From Gambelia wislizenii (Eukaryota; Chordata; Lepidosauria; Squamata; Crotaphytidae), in assembly GCA_030847615.1 (NCBI GenBank), contig JAUMIR010000004.1:277473501-277537500 (forward strand): a DNA stretch of 64,000 bases. The letters are read 5' to 3'. Position 1 is the first letter of the stretch; each line of letters begins with the position of its first letter. This document shows, in pieces, positions 33,201-44,290 of the stretch. The notes beneath the pieces are model-generated. The model was not told the DNA's origin. It worked only from the letters and a program-made list of their open reading frames with translations, and made no database searches. A program made the position numbers and the translations under genes.

Positions 33201-34173
33201 TTATACAAAAGGAGACATAGTATTAGTGATTTATGTAGATGATTTGTGCATAGCAGCAAAGTCAAAACAGGAAATTGAGTCAGTAAAAAGAGAATTGTCT
33301 GAGAAGTTTGTTTTGAAGGACTTAGGTGTATTGAAGTCTTATTTAGGTATTTGTGTTGAATGGACAGAAGAAGGACATTGTTTATTAAGTCAGAGAAATA
33401 AAATTGAAAGATTGATTGAAAAGTGTGGATTACAGAATGCAAAAATAGTAAGAGCTCCAATGACAACTGGTTTTGTGTCTGAGAAAACAACTAGAGCGTT
33501 TGAGGACAAGACTTTCTTCAGAAGTATAATAGGATCTTTACAATTCATATCTTGCCACACCAGACCAGACATTTCTTATGCTGTAAATGTATTGTCTAGA
33601 AGGGTTAATGATCCAAAAATTGAAGACTGGACAGCGGTAAAACATTTATTGAGATATTTGAAAGGAACCTTAGATAGGAAATTGATTATAAGAAGCAGTA
33701 GTTCAGATCTAGATTGTTATGTAGACAGTTCATTTGCATCAGAATTAGGAGACAAGAAGTCAGTTACAGGAATGATAATTAAATATAGTGAAAGTCCAAT
33801 AGTTTGGAGAAGTAGAAAACAAACTAATGTAGCGATAAGCACAATGGAAGCAGAATTCGCTGCTTTGAATGAGATAGTAAATGAGGTACAGTGGATTAAG
33901 CAATTGTTAAATGATTTAAATGAAAGTTACAAGATACCAGTGGAAATTCTGGAAGATTCACAGTCATGCATAGCGATGGCTGAAACTGAAAGTTTGAAGA
34001 ACAGAACAAAATATGTTGGTGTAAGATATCAAAATGTGCGAGACATGGTTCAGAAGGGTGAAATAGAATTGAGATATATAGAAACACAACACAACATAGC
34101 AGATTTGTTCACAAAAGCATTGACAGCAGAAAAACATGAAAGGCTGACACAAATGGTTGGAATGACATTGTAA
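30208..34173 (+). CDS. Copia Gag-Pol polyprotein, intact
   Basis: One uninterrupted frame of 1,321 codons encodes the whole polyprotein. In order: an N-terminal copia-type Gag region (about 1-200); a CCHC zinc knuckle at 218-231 (CX2CX4HX4C); a retropepsin with active site DSGA at 286-289; an integrase zinc finger (H420, H425, C452, C455); the integrase core with D483, D545 and E581, the last two 35 residues apart as in active DD35E enzymes; reverse transcriptase from about 845, with YVDD at 1009-1012; and RNase H with D1173, E1214 and D1250. The product would form cytoplasmic virus-like particles, copy the RNA to DNA and insert it. The ATG is the first in-frame start, 218 bases after the 5' LTR. 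Gag and Pol are in one frame without a shift, as in Drosophila copia. All catalytic residues I can identify are present. Confidence 0.97.
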   Translation: MEILKFSKLNRNNYSTWKIYAQSLLVKESLWSTVETGLAADADEATQERDSKAKACLYLMLEEDLINDVRDKTSAKDVWDTLQRLHTPSTAFAKMLWSKRIYRQKMAKGQCVIEHLKIMQDLFVQAELRGVQISKEQQCYILVESLDSSWDNITNSLQNLPEAELNRDLIVARILEENQRRMSEQGDSASLKTVPKQQTTPDWQTQEEAASTREQRRCFYCKKIGHLQRHCKHFAAERRKQAESRWQPRQYQKQSRPPFLRDSGNKKGVATMIKEKQNANSKWLVDSGASSSMCNDINLISNRKSANVNAVVLADGKELSTVKQMGTVYIPGLKENFNDVLHVKELENNLLSVSRLTERDYTVIFEKNMCKIKLNGELRGIGLKKDKLYYLEDNIDSYRVEEANNIENIPIHKDCIHELHRKFGHASFKCLKNLISMCPDLKVAECKNHLDCTVCQQVKVRAFPVAKKTKRIAQRPFQYVHADVAQANCLSLGGSKYFLVIVDRYTRFAFVRIMKNKSDAGQSLKAWVRMVERQFDSRVGTIITDRGGEFLNNQLFNWFQKVGIRHETTNPACPSEDGLAEKKIQDIKRITACMMADAGVKDSFWAEATLTAIHISNRLYHSEIEDIPYRVLYGRMPNYKYLRVFGQFAHVYTPACFRKKGEPKSKRLRFLGYSGNSYKFHLDGKQVQYSRSANFERHAGWDKLHANKEVFLRLGSSNEPEAQTEPTSGNGGVSVKQEASPSSSGSSSDDEIASRPTTTRMTEDKRFSHRTTTPSRESEDERDRTADFIPRRSHRVRKPPDRFVVTKARACLAVEEPESFEELESYSSEEQERWFDAMDNEFGCLVNKDVFEIVDRPKDKKVIGCKWVYKRKEMPDGSIKYKARLVAKGFAQRQYENYDKTYSPTAKPESLRMVLAVAAKRNLVVEHFDFETAYLNAVLDEEMFMEQPQGFEENGSQRVYKLKKALYGLKQSARAWNLCINDELVKLGYKRSIADACVYTKGDIVLVIYVDDLCIAAKSKQEIESVKRELSEKFVLKDLGVLKSYLGICVEWTEEGHCLLSQRNKIERLIEKCGLQNAKIVRAPMTTGFVSEKTTRAFEDKTFFRSIIGSLQFISCHTRPDISYAVNVLSRRVNDPKIEDWTAVKHLLRYLKGTLDRKLIIRSSSSDLDCYVDSSFASELGDKKSVTGMIIKYSESPIVWRSRKQTNVAISTMEAEFAALNEIVNEVQWIKQLLNDLNESYKIPVEILEDSQSCIAMAETESLKNRTKYVGVRYQNVRDMVQKGEIELRYIETQHNIADLFTKALTAEKHERLTQMVGMTL

Positions 34174-34195
34174 GACACATACAATATTTTATTTC

Positions 34196-34203
34196 GGAGG
34201 GGA
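34196..34203 (+). promoter_or_regulatory. Polypurine tract of the copia element
   Basis: GGAGGGGA ends one base before the 3' LTR and after the gag-pol stop at 34173. This is the expected place for the RNase H-resistant primer of plus-strand DNA synthesis. Confidence 0.8.
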
Positions 34204-34204
34204 T

Positions 34205-34877
34205 TGTTAAGGAAAATGCAACATGGGGCATACAGTGAAAGAAATAAAATATGTATGTGAAAGTCACAATGACTAAGCAAGAGCAATTATGAAGCTACAC
34301 AGGTGAAACTGCTAATGTAATCTAGAAGGCCTGAGAGCCAAGGACAGAGGTACTGAATGCAGATTGGAAACACCTGAGAATCATTAAGTGTACAAGGTGA
34401 AATGTTGAAATACATGGGTTGGTCTTAAGCATGGGTGGAACTATGTGGACCAATCAGAATGGAAGTACACACCCACTGGGTGGAAACTAACTAGTGGGTG
34501 GTGATAAACAATGGCTATAAAATTGCAATGTTTGCCAATGTATTGGTGGAGTAGAGTTGGAGTAGTTTGGAGATACTGTGGAGTAGTGTGTAGAGATTGT
34601 GATTTGTTGACCATATAGTATATTTATATAGAAGAATAAAGTAGGTTTTATATAAAACTACTGAGTTGCCTGAGTGAATCCTGGAGACGTTTTGGAGACA
34701 CCTAGAGAAGAGTGAGAAGGCTTGGAGAGTTTGTCAGGATCTTCAGCCTATTCTCTGAAACTCTGCTGCTTTGGAGGAAAGCATTAACCACTGATCTAAG
34801 CTGGTTGGCTCTGCTGCATAACAAGGTGGTGAGTTTGAGCCAGAGGTGAAGAGCTACAACTCCCATCATCCCTGACA
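34205..34877 (+). repeat. 3' LTR of the copia element
   Basis: 673 bp, same length as the 5' LTR, with two substitutions between them. It ends CCTGACA and is followed directly by ATGTA, the right copy of the target duplication. Two changes in 673 positions is about 0.3 percent; both arose after insertion because the LTRs are copied from one template. Confidence 0.97.
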
Positions 34878-34929
34878 ATGTATACATTAAAAAATGTGTT
34901 AAAAGGTGCATACATCAGGAAATGTATAT

Positions 34930-35215
34930 ACCACTACTATTTATTTATTTAGTTAGTTAGTTAGTTATACCCCGCTCTTCAGCCACAAGGCTATCAGAGC
35001 GGCTTACAAATTGTTTTAAGCAATAGCTATTTACACATCTACACTGCATTAAACAGTTTCCAATGTGTTAGCTAACTGCCCCCACAAGCTGGGTACTCAT
35101 TTTACCGACCTATGAAAGGATGGAAGGCTGAGTGAACCTTGGAGCCCGCTGGAATTGAACTTGCAACGTGGTGGCTTGCAGTACTGGCATTTAACCACTG
35201 CGCCACCAGGGCTCA
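34930..35215 (-). repeat. tRNA-derived squamate SINE
   Basis: Read on the minus strand it starts with a tRNA-like head containing GGTGGCGCAGTGGTTAAATG (A-box region). A GTTCAATTCC-like B box follows, then a body with AAAATGAGTACCCAGC, and a tail ending in a GGGGTATAA motif and TAAA/CTAA simple repeats. Copies of the same SINE lie at 6350-6555, 7389-7668 and 56865-57122. It begins about 50 bases past the copia target duplication. Confidence 0.85.
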
Positions 35216-35494
35216 ATTCATAAAGTCTCACAACCTGCTATAACAAAAGGGTGGGAAGAAAATGCAGGTACAGTTCAAAGAAACAAAATGAACTCAAGAA
35301 TGTTTTCATATCCCTAATTTATGCTTAGGTCACAGGTTAGTATAGAAAAAAATTCCTTGAAAGATTACCGTATTTAATCATATCTCAAAGTGTTTGAGTG
35401 CTTGAGTTGGGTGGTATTCCTTTTATGTATATTTTTATTATTTAGTATACGCTCTAATCACTATTCTACTCCAAACCATCTCTCAAAAAGTAGC

Positions 35495-35645
35495 ATGCAT
35501 CTACGTACATGGAAAAATGAGGACCTTTTCACTAATCTCTCTACACACTGCAATCAGCTAGTTGCATTTGGAAGGGTCCTGAACTAGACACTAGCATTGT
35601 GCTGAGAGATTAGTGAAAAGGTCCTCATTTTTCTGTGCATGCAAA
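35495..35645. repeat. Inverted repeat with 29-bp perfect arms
   Basis: 35513-35541 is the exact inverse complement of 35604-35632 (29 of 29), separated by 62 bases that also partly pair. GCATGCA motifs lie just outside both arms. It would fold into a strong hairpin; it may be a young MITE. Confidence 0.85.
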
Positions 35646-35649
35646 TAAA

Positions 35650-38600
35650 GGCAATAAACCTAAATTAACAAAGCTTTTCAAGTTTTTTGTTTGTTTGTTT
35701 GTTTTCAAAATCTTTTAATGCCTGCTCAGTCCCCTCCTTCCTGTTTGTCTTCTGTCACCTGGAAGATTTTTAGCAGCTACAGAATGGAGAATGGTGAAGG
35801 AGGGCTCGAAAAACACAAAATTGCAGTGTCAGGTTGTAGCACTGTGCCTGCAGTAAACAAAACAATAAAGCTTGAACTGAAAAAGGATGGGATTATTTCC
35901 TCTAGCTGATCCTACTGTAGCCCTGTAGCCATGCGTGCCTGCCTGCAACAGGTAAAGAGCAGCTGCCTCCAGAATCTCTTACTGAGCATGTGTGAACAGC
36001 AAAACAGAGGGAAAAGGAGAAAGCAGATAAGCCATCCTCACCAACTATCCCAAGCATATTTTAAAAAAAAATCATAGAACTATAAGTTTGTCTATCAAAA
36101 TGGAAATCATAAGAAAAGTGAGACTGGTAAAAGAAAAGTCCTCATTGATGCAGTTTGGAAGAAAACTTTAAGTGCTATTTATAAGGTTCAAACATTTTTC
36201 ATTTCACATGTGCATATTATTTGTTTTGGATAAAAAGTTTACTGGAGCATATTGAAATGCTCTTCTTTTTTTGTGGTGCAGGAACTTTCAATGTTATTTC
36301 TAACTTTGGTACTCAAATTTTCTGTTAAATAAGCAATGCCCATGAACACATGAACTCAGTTAAATGGCACATACCTGTACTTGCTATGGATTGTTTTTCC
36401 ATTAGAAAACACTTCAGTCCTAGCAGGTACCTGGAGTATGGAGATGCTGGGCTTGTCTACAAAGGCCAAATAAAATGCTCTCATCTCATTTTCACAACAA
36501 GTTGTCCAGATGATATATGCATGAATCAGGGCCTTTTCAGTGCCTCGGGGCTTTAATCCAGCCCAAAAGAGTTGGGATTTACTCCAGATTTGAGTGAAAA
36601 ATCTGGATATCCATGTGTGTGCATGGATTGTGCTCCATAATGACAGCAGTGTGGGGCTGGGGGGGGGGAGTTTCCACGGATGGGTGGAAGAGGTTGCTGG
36701 AAAGCTCCCTGGACCAACTGATCAGCTGACCTTTCCTGCTAGGAAATGCCTCTTTCCCTTTTTCAATTTCATTTTTAGTGGTCCCTTCACTGCCATTTAT
36801 TTTGCATGCCCACTGTTGTTCAGATAAGCACATAACAGTATACCAGCAAACTCATGTTGATTGGCACCTTGTTGTGATATGGATATATGTACATTCACAT
36901 GCATGGCGTGGGGGTGGGAACAGAGTGGCCATGGAATACTGTGATTTATTGGACCAGGGTGAATTTGAAAGGGATAATTGTGTAGACAGTGCTCCTAAAC
37001 TCACCTTGGTGTGTGTGTGGTGATAATAAGGACAAGCCTGTGGTCACTCCAGGCCAGGATAACCTGAAGGTAAACTGGATTTTTCTGTTGGTGTAGATGA
37101 GGATCATTTCCAGGGATTTTTAAATGGAGATGCTAAGAACTGAATCTCCACATGTAAACCATGAGCTAACCAAGTAAATTATTTTCCCCAAACATACAAA
37201 CCCCCTCCAAAGCTGGATTCTAAATTCAACAGTTAGACCTAGAGTGCTGGCAAAGCTACAATTCTGTTTAAAAACATTTATAGGATGGAAGTTGGTAGTT
37301 TTCCTCACCCCTGTTTCCAGAGCTTTCTGGACTAAACTCCCAGAATCTCCCAGTCAAGATATGCCCTGGCTGTGCTAGCCGGAGAAAACTGAGAATTGTA
37401 GTCGAAATAAGTGACTCTGCCAACAAGCTTTGGCTCTTTCCATCCAGTACTTGGGTTATCAAAAACATAAAGGCCAGTTTAATGGTATTAAATTAAAATG
37501 TTCATGAAACAGTAGGTTATACCTTTAAAAAAACTGTTTAACCAGACTCATGATTTGGACAACTTGTTTAATATTGTTAGCACAACATTTCATTGGACAG
37601 AACTAGGCTTCAGACTTAACACCCCATTAAAATGAATGTCAGAAATTCACACCTCAACTAGCACAGTCTGTCTGGAAAGCAGAGCATTTATGTATGTGAT
37701 AAAAGACAATATATTCCACACATACTGAAAAATGCATTCATTTCAGGGGAATAAGATTTTAGGAAAGAGGTGGACTGCTAGAAGCATTTGTGGGAATACC
37801 TGGAATTCCAAGCCTATTTGCTGATTTTTTGTTTGTTTGTTTGTTTGTTTCTAATGGTTATCCATTGGCTGACAATTTGACGTTATCTCTGAATTTTAAA
37901 ATCCTCTTTTTTTAAAAAAAAAGTTACATACCTACATACACTTATTCATATAAATGCAAAAAAGTTTGACATTACATCATGTAACCATGTTTTTTAACAA
38001 TAAAACCTACAAATAAAGGATATTGCTTTTTTATAAATAAGTTCTTTTGTTTTTTTTCTCTCCTTACATTCCTTTAAATGCATTACTTCCTGATTAGTTT
38101 ATTTTACCTTCATTAATACCATAAATTAAACTCTTTTCCTTGTCTCATTATCAAACGTTTAATGTTATTTTTGGTCATAGTTACCCTGTTGATCTCAATA
38201 AACCAATTTTCTATTTTGGTGAAATCCTCTTTCATTGGTTTCATTTCAGTCAAAATTTTGTAGGCTTGATAATGTTTGAATTACACTATACGCATTATGC
38301 CCTTTGTTTTGGATGATGTTCCTCTGTTGATGTTTAGTACATTTGGGGATCTGGTGGGGTAATTATTTGCCTATACTTATTGGAAACAAAGAAGTAATAA
38401 CACTCACAATTTGTGAGAGAGGGGAGTCTAGATAAAGCCTGCCCTTTGTTTTCACCTCTCTGTATCTTTCTTTGCTCTGTGTACTCAAGCCCTTTGCTTC
38501 CTTCTTACCTGCAGAGGTCATTTCCCCCTTCTCTCAAGAAGTTAGTCTCTTTGTTCCACTTAGTCTGGGAAAGGAGCATCCATAGGACTCCAAGAATGGA

Positions 38601-39070
38601 TGCTAGGTTACACCCACACATGACTGCCGCCTTTTAGGAGCTTTTCTAACCAAGTTTAGGTCAACTTATTTTGTCTATCTCCTTTTCTAACCTAAGATGA
38701 ATTTCTTGAAAAAATAAACATAAGTTTTCTTTTGGACCTTACAGGAGTGTCCTGACTAATTATCCCTGTTTCTACCACAAGTTCATATTGCACCAGCCCT
38801 TCTGCACTCTGCCTAATATAGATACCAAATATTCTTACAGTACTAATGAGGGTTTTCATGTGAAATATGGGGCTGGACTTCTGTGCCATTAATGGTTGTA
38901 CAGAAGAAAGAATTTCAGCAGCAGGTGTTGCTTACATGAGCACCTGCTGAAATTCCCTCTTCCACACAATGATCAAAGATGCTGGAGCCTTGTCCCATAT
39001 TTCACTTGGTGATCCTAATCCTGATTTCTGGATGGGGCCACACTACTTCTGAAAGGGCAGGTATACCCTT
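35650..39070. other. No recognised element
   Basis: AT-rich, with a GTTT run at 37827-37852 and poly-G at 36660. Short frames only; no splice-bounded coding run seen. Confidence 0.4.
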
Positions 39071-39077
39071 TTTAAAT

Positions 39078-39945
39078 CTTTTAATTTTTTATTTGATTAA
39101 TATCCTGCCTTTCTCCCAAGGTGGGATTCAAAGCAGCTTACAATACTTAAAGAAAAATACAACTAAAACTTTACAAAAATTAAAAAGTTAGAAAAGAATT
39201 AAAGTATTACCATTATTAAAATATAATAGTTAAAAACACAACACCGGACTTTATCAGACACATGAAAAAATGTGTCAGGAGATCACAATGAGATCTGGCA
39301 AAATTATCAGACAATGATGTCCTTCAGTCGTTCCGGTGGCGTAGCATGGGCATGAATAAAGCATCCCTTTTTATTGATGGCTTAGCCTGTCAAAAAAAGG
39401 GATGCTTAATTCATGCCCATGCTACACCCCTGGAATGGCTGAGGACACGGGTGTTTGATAATGTGTCCTTTGTGTTCTCATCGCAATCTTCTGACACATT
39501 TTGAGACGCGGTTTTGTACTGCGTTTCCCCATCTCTGATAAAGTCCGTAGATTAAAAAACACAATATTGATAAAATTACAAACAGTAAAAGCAGCACACC
39601 AATTAAAATTCACATTTCAAATGCCTGCCTGGATAAAAATGTCTTCTCCTGTCGATGAAAAGAAAGCAGGGAGGGGGGCAACTGGACCTCCTGTGGAAGG
39701 GAGTTCCACAGTCTGGGAGCAGCCATGGAGAAGGCTGTCTCCCGAGTCCTCACCACCGTGCCTGCGAAGGTGGTGACACTGAGAGAAAGCCCTCCCCTGC
39801 TGATCTTAACACTTGGACTGGCCTTTATAGGGAGATACCTTATTTCAGATAGTCTGGACCCAAGCCATTTAGGGCTTTAAAGGTTAAAACCAGCACTTTC
39901 AGTTCTGCTCAGAAATGGACTGGTAGCCAATACATCTGAGGGAAA
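39078..39945 (-). repeat. L2-type LINE 3' end, minus strand
   Basis: Minus-strand text near 39690-39770 reads TRETAFSMAAPRLWNSLPQE, the conserved C-terminus of L2-type pol. The 3' end follows downstream with the plus-strand signature ATCCTGCCTTTCTCCCAAGG at 39101-39120. Interrupted by the foldback MITE (39246-39546). Confidence 0.8.
39246..39546. mobile_element. Foldback MITE inside L2 3' end
   Basis: Ends CGGACTTTATCAGA (39245) and, inverted, CGGACTTTATCAGA (39547). The two halves pair along nearly the whole 300 bases. The centre is a tight hairpin at 39341-39425 whose arms (GTAGCATGGGCATGAAT...) match at 31 of 32 positions. It interrupts an L2-type 3' end. No clear target duplication. Confidence 0.8.
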
Positions 39946-41041
39946 AGTTGTTTCGCAACCACAATGTGCAACTAGATATCCAGGTGATATTCTCCCCCTC
40001 CCCCTGGCAAAAGGCTTATTTTCCACTTCTTAGAAAACAAAATTTTCACACCCAGGAAATGAAGCATCCGCATCCCACCTCCTCCAGATAAGTAAATTCA
40101 TATACCCATTCTGACTTCCTTTCCCTCCCTTTTTCTGATATCATTTTCAGACTATCTGTTTTGCCCCCTGCATGGACAGCCTTATGCCACTGAAACTCAA
40201 ATTTCCATTGTTGTGTTTAGGCTGTCAGTAACAGTCTTGCCATTACCCCAGTACTATCCACAGATCCTGTGGTGATAGCCCTTTAAGGGATTGTTACATT
40301 TTAGAGGAAGGACTCTGGAAAGTCAATGTAGGAGAGTGAATCCAGATTGGGGGGACAAGAGGCAGAAAAAAAAAGAAAGAAAAAGAAACAAGAGCTAGAT
40401 GCATAAGGGAGCAGGGACAAAAGATGTAAACTGAAAGAAATACTGGGGAAGATTACTGTTCATTGTAAAAAAATTGCATACAACTGCAAATAATTTATAA
40501 ATATAAGTATTACAGCTGTGAAGAAACTAAACAATTGAGAAGAAACTCTGGAATCTTGGTGAGACAGAACAACTCAATTCCTATTTGGAAACCCATAATG
40601 TCCCACCTCTTGCTCCATAACTTCTATTAGGAAACATCAGAGAAATATTCTACCAGTCCAGTGCTAAGGGTGGTGAAGCAAAAAGGTGTATTGCTTAAGC
40701 TTAAGCTCTGTGAGTATCTTGAACCAATGTCTCACTATAGTAACACAACATACAATCTACCATGTGTGCACCATGCTTCTGCCAAAGTATTTCCATGCCT
40801 GCCAAGTAGACATGCACAGATGCAGGTCTGCAATACATATGTGACTAAGCAGTACTAGTAACAGAAAATAAAAGCAGCGTGAAGATTCAGTTGCAAATTT
40901 GCAGTTGTAGCTAGGTTTTTCTAATGTTTAGCTCTTCTCTTCCTCTTCCTTCCTTTGTGATAACTGTTTCCAGTGAACACATTAAAAGTAGCTTTTTCAT
41001 CCTGACATAGGCTGGCATCCTGTTACTCAATTATACATATA

Positions 41042-41660
41042 GGACATTATCAGACGTAGGAAAAATCACAGGATTACAATGCCACAGTAGCACAAACAGG
41101 CCCACTATCACACAATGTCATCATCTTTGTGTGGTTACAGCATGTTCCAGCTATGAAAAAGGCATTTCTTCTAATTCACAGGACAAGCAGTGAATAGATC
41201 TTCAATATCACTTTTTTTTTTTCAGTATTGATGGTGTGCGAAATCACGTCCCATTGTAATCGCGAATTTACAGCATGAATGGGCAGTCCTCAGAGAGAAA
41301 ACCTCCGGGTGAGAAGGTGAAAACAAAGCACAGCATGCTCTTTTTATGAACTGTCCCATTTAATTTGCACATTAGGTTTGTTTCAATGCTTGTGTGTTCA
41401 TTTACTTTGTTTATTAAGGTGTTTTTGGAGTTTTAAGTGCACTCATGTCTTCTCACGAGAGCCACCAAAATCTCGCCCATGCTAAATCACGGAAGTAAAC
41501 TCCCATTCTTAAAGTGCTAGTGGTCAACGGTGATAATTCCATGGTGGTTCTTTCACATGATTACAGAAACATGTGATAATAAGTGTAATAATGCCACAAT
41601 GTTTCTGCTATCCTCATTTGTGGAATTACAGCATTTTTAGATGCTAGTCTGATCATGTCC
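41042..41660. mobile_element. 620-bp Harbinger-like element, copy 1
   Basis: Ends GGACATTATCAGAC and, inverted, GGACATGATCAGAC, flanked by ATA on both sides (41039-41041 and 41661-41663). It is collinear with 53171-53790 over its whole length (619 and 620 bases), sharing GCAATGAATAGATC-like and TGATGAACTGTCCC-like landmarks such as ATGAACTGTCCC and GATGCTAGTCTGAT. It has no open frame of note. The 3-bp duplication suggests a PIF/Harbinger-type transposase. Confidence 0.8.
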
Positions 41661-41669
41661 ATAAAGGTT

Positions 41670-43078
41670 CTCCACTTTTGTACTACACTTTTGGGGCCAA
41701 GGCACAATGTCCATATTCAATGGAGGGTTGTGGTAGCATATTTGGACATGTGGTGCAATTGCATATTGCACATGCAGATGTGCATTGTATATTGCAGTCA
41801 GGCACTTCACATTTGTTTGTGCATTCTGTTGTGCAGTGTGTTGCAATTCACATAATGCTGGGAATGCAACTCTTGGCCACAACTTAAAATATTAGGATTT
41901 TCCTAAACTATGCTTCTAATGGTGCAGTCCTATTTGTGTGGGGCTTATTTCTGAGCCAATATAGGAAGACTTCTGCTGTGCATTTTTTTTTCCTGTTAGG
42001 TGGTCATATCTAGCTTCTTCACTTTAGGGAAACCTACCCATGAAAGGGAGCTGTCCTTGCTTCTCAGAAAAGATTAGCTTTAACGCATGGGATTGCTATG
42101 ACCCAAAATATCTGGAGGGGCAAATTGTCTTAATTGTCCAAAGCCTTATTTTGCTATGATGGCTAGAACTGAGAAAGAAAAAGGAAGAAAATGTCTAAAT
42201 CCAGCCACAGCAAATCCATTGAATCCATAGCAATTTACACCATTACATCTGATCCATTGATTCTGTGAGTCTACTCTAGTTGAGACTAGCAGTTGGATTT
42301 AGGACTGAAAATACTGTATATTTACACTATAGAAAGTACTGTATGTTTTTGACCTTAAAAGGTGTCCACCATCTGTATAGCAGGAGGCAAGAGGATGCAT
42401 TCATATAAGGAATCTCTGTATCAGTGTTCTTTGAAGGTGTGGATTGTTGTGTAAATCAGGGCTTCTTAAACAATCCCTTCCCCATGTGCCAGAAACTGCT
42501 ACCATAATTATGTCCATTGGCTAGAATGATTTCTTTCTTTCCTGGAAGCTTGCAGAGATTGGCCATAATTGGATCACAGATAAGCACTGGTCCATGGGTC
42601 ACCACTGTTGAGTAGCAATAGTGTTGCCATTTCTCTTAATGAATTCAATGGGAATCCTGCTGTGGCTGGATCAGGTACTTTGGGGTTATTATTATTCTGG
42701 CCTTTTTATAGTCCATTTGTTTATTGTTCAACTCATTGTACATTTTTAAATTAAGAAGAATGATTATATATCAAGTTATATCCAGAGTTCCTATGAGTGG
42801 AGTTAACGGAAGAAGGACAGGGAATTTATTTTATTTTATTATTTTATTTTTTGCCAAATCCCACTCAACCCTTATCCCTATAGCCCCCACAAGTATGTTC
42901 TGGCTGTTGCAGGGTTTTCTGGAAAAACTGTCTAATTTTCAGGAGGAAAGGAGAACTGGTAAAAATTCCTTCCCTTTCTCTGGTGGGAACCTCTGCTGGA
43001 TCACAGTTCCTTTCCCGAATGGAAGAAGTCCTTCCATTGCCAGGAGAGCAAAGCTGAATCAAACACATTACATTACAG

Positions 43079-43122
<44 letters not shown>

Positions 43123-44285
43123 CGATCTCCATACAACTTTTTCCAGTGTGGGTCACATACCTTATCTCAGTATTGCAGATTGCTGTGAGACAGTGGCTAG
43201 CCTAAAACCAACCAATGAGGTTACATTACAATGAAATTCGAGCTGGATCACTCTATGTGATTCCTCTCCATGCTACATCTGCTTCCACACTATTATAGGC
43301 TACTGTCTCTCTTTCTTCGAGGAGGACTCCCTAAGAATTAATAGGTCATACAATGCACACTAAGCCTTTGAGGATATTTCAGCTGGGAGAATCTTGAGCC
43401 AATAGTCGGATGGGATCAGGGATGAGCAACATGTGGCCTTACCAATGTTGTTGGACAGTAACTCCCAACTCACATTTGACTAAGGTCATACAATGCACAC
43501 TAGGGCTGATGGGAGCAGAAGGACATAAGAGAGACATATGTTTCCATCTCTGGACAATGTGATTGTCTGAACTAGGGGTGGAAATAATGTTTATCATTAT
43601 TTTCACATTAAAAATGGGTTTCCCATTACAAAGAACAATAGATCAGCAAGAATTTTACACAATTTTCTCTTGGTGTTTTATGTCCTGAAGTGTTGCAGAG
43701 CAATTATTCTGCAGAGAAAAGCACATAGGTGCACAGAAAACCTCATTTCTGTGCAGAAAACAGTGTAACTGTGCGTATGCGTGCACACATGCAAAATTCC
43801 CACATTTTTCTCCACACCTCCCACAACACTCCAGAACATGCAAATACGTTGAATACTGCAGAGGAATATTTGTCCTCCCTGCATTGAACTCTACAATCTT
43901 ATGAGTCTGAGGTTAGAATCCTATTAGCATCATATTCTGGTGTGACCTACTCTTATGGAAGATTTTTTTTCAATTGTTGCAGAAGGAGTTATTTAATACC
44001 TGCTTGCACAACATCCCTACCTCAGCACAATGGACCTTTTCTGTGCTGGAGCATATCCCCACAGCCAATTAATGGTCGGGGAGGATGGCAATGCCCAGGT
44101 AGCATCTGACTACAGTTCTGAAGTTAGAAGGAAAGAATTGACATGGTCATCCAAGATCTGCAATGGGTCACTGGATGACTAGCAAAGATCCTGGCTTTAC
44201 TCTCTGCCAACAAAAAGTTCTAGAATATTGGTTTGGGTCAGATGTTCCCAACTCTATGATCACCTGGACTCTACATTCTTTTGAG
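41670..44285. other. Mostly unclassified
   Basis: Contains the GATA repeat, a 20-bp direct repeat (43343-43362 and 43483-43502) and a decayed hAT-like piece near 43420-43520. No gene recognised. Confidence 0.4.
43079..43124. repeat. GATA simple repeat
   Basis: About ten ATAG units ending in ATCGATC. Confidence 0.95.
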
Positions 44286-44290
44286 TCTAA

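Larger units (their letters stand above)
29317..34877 (+). mobile_element. Complete Ty1/copia LTR retrotransposon
   Basis: A structurally complete 5,561-bp element. It has two 673-bp LTRs in direct orientation, a primer-binding site one base after the 5' LTR, one long gag-pol frame, a purine-rich tract before the 3' LTR, and a 5-bp target duplication ATGTA at 29312-29316 and 34878-34882. The LTRs begin TGTT and end GACA and differ at only two positions (29578 c versus 34466 t; 29984 t versus 34872 c). Integrase precedes reverse transcriptase in the polyprotein, which defines Ty1/copia against Ty3/gypsy. The lack of stops and near-identical LTRs indicate a recent insertion. Whether it can still move is inference; every recognisable part is present. 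Confidence 0.97.

Noticed and set aside
43079..43124. CRISPR-like or other regularly spaced array
   Set aside because: Plain GATA microsatellite without spacers; no CRISPR-type array anywhere in the window.
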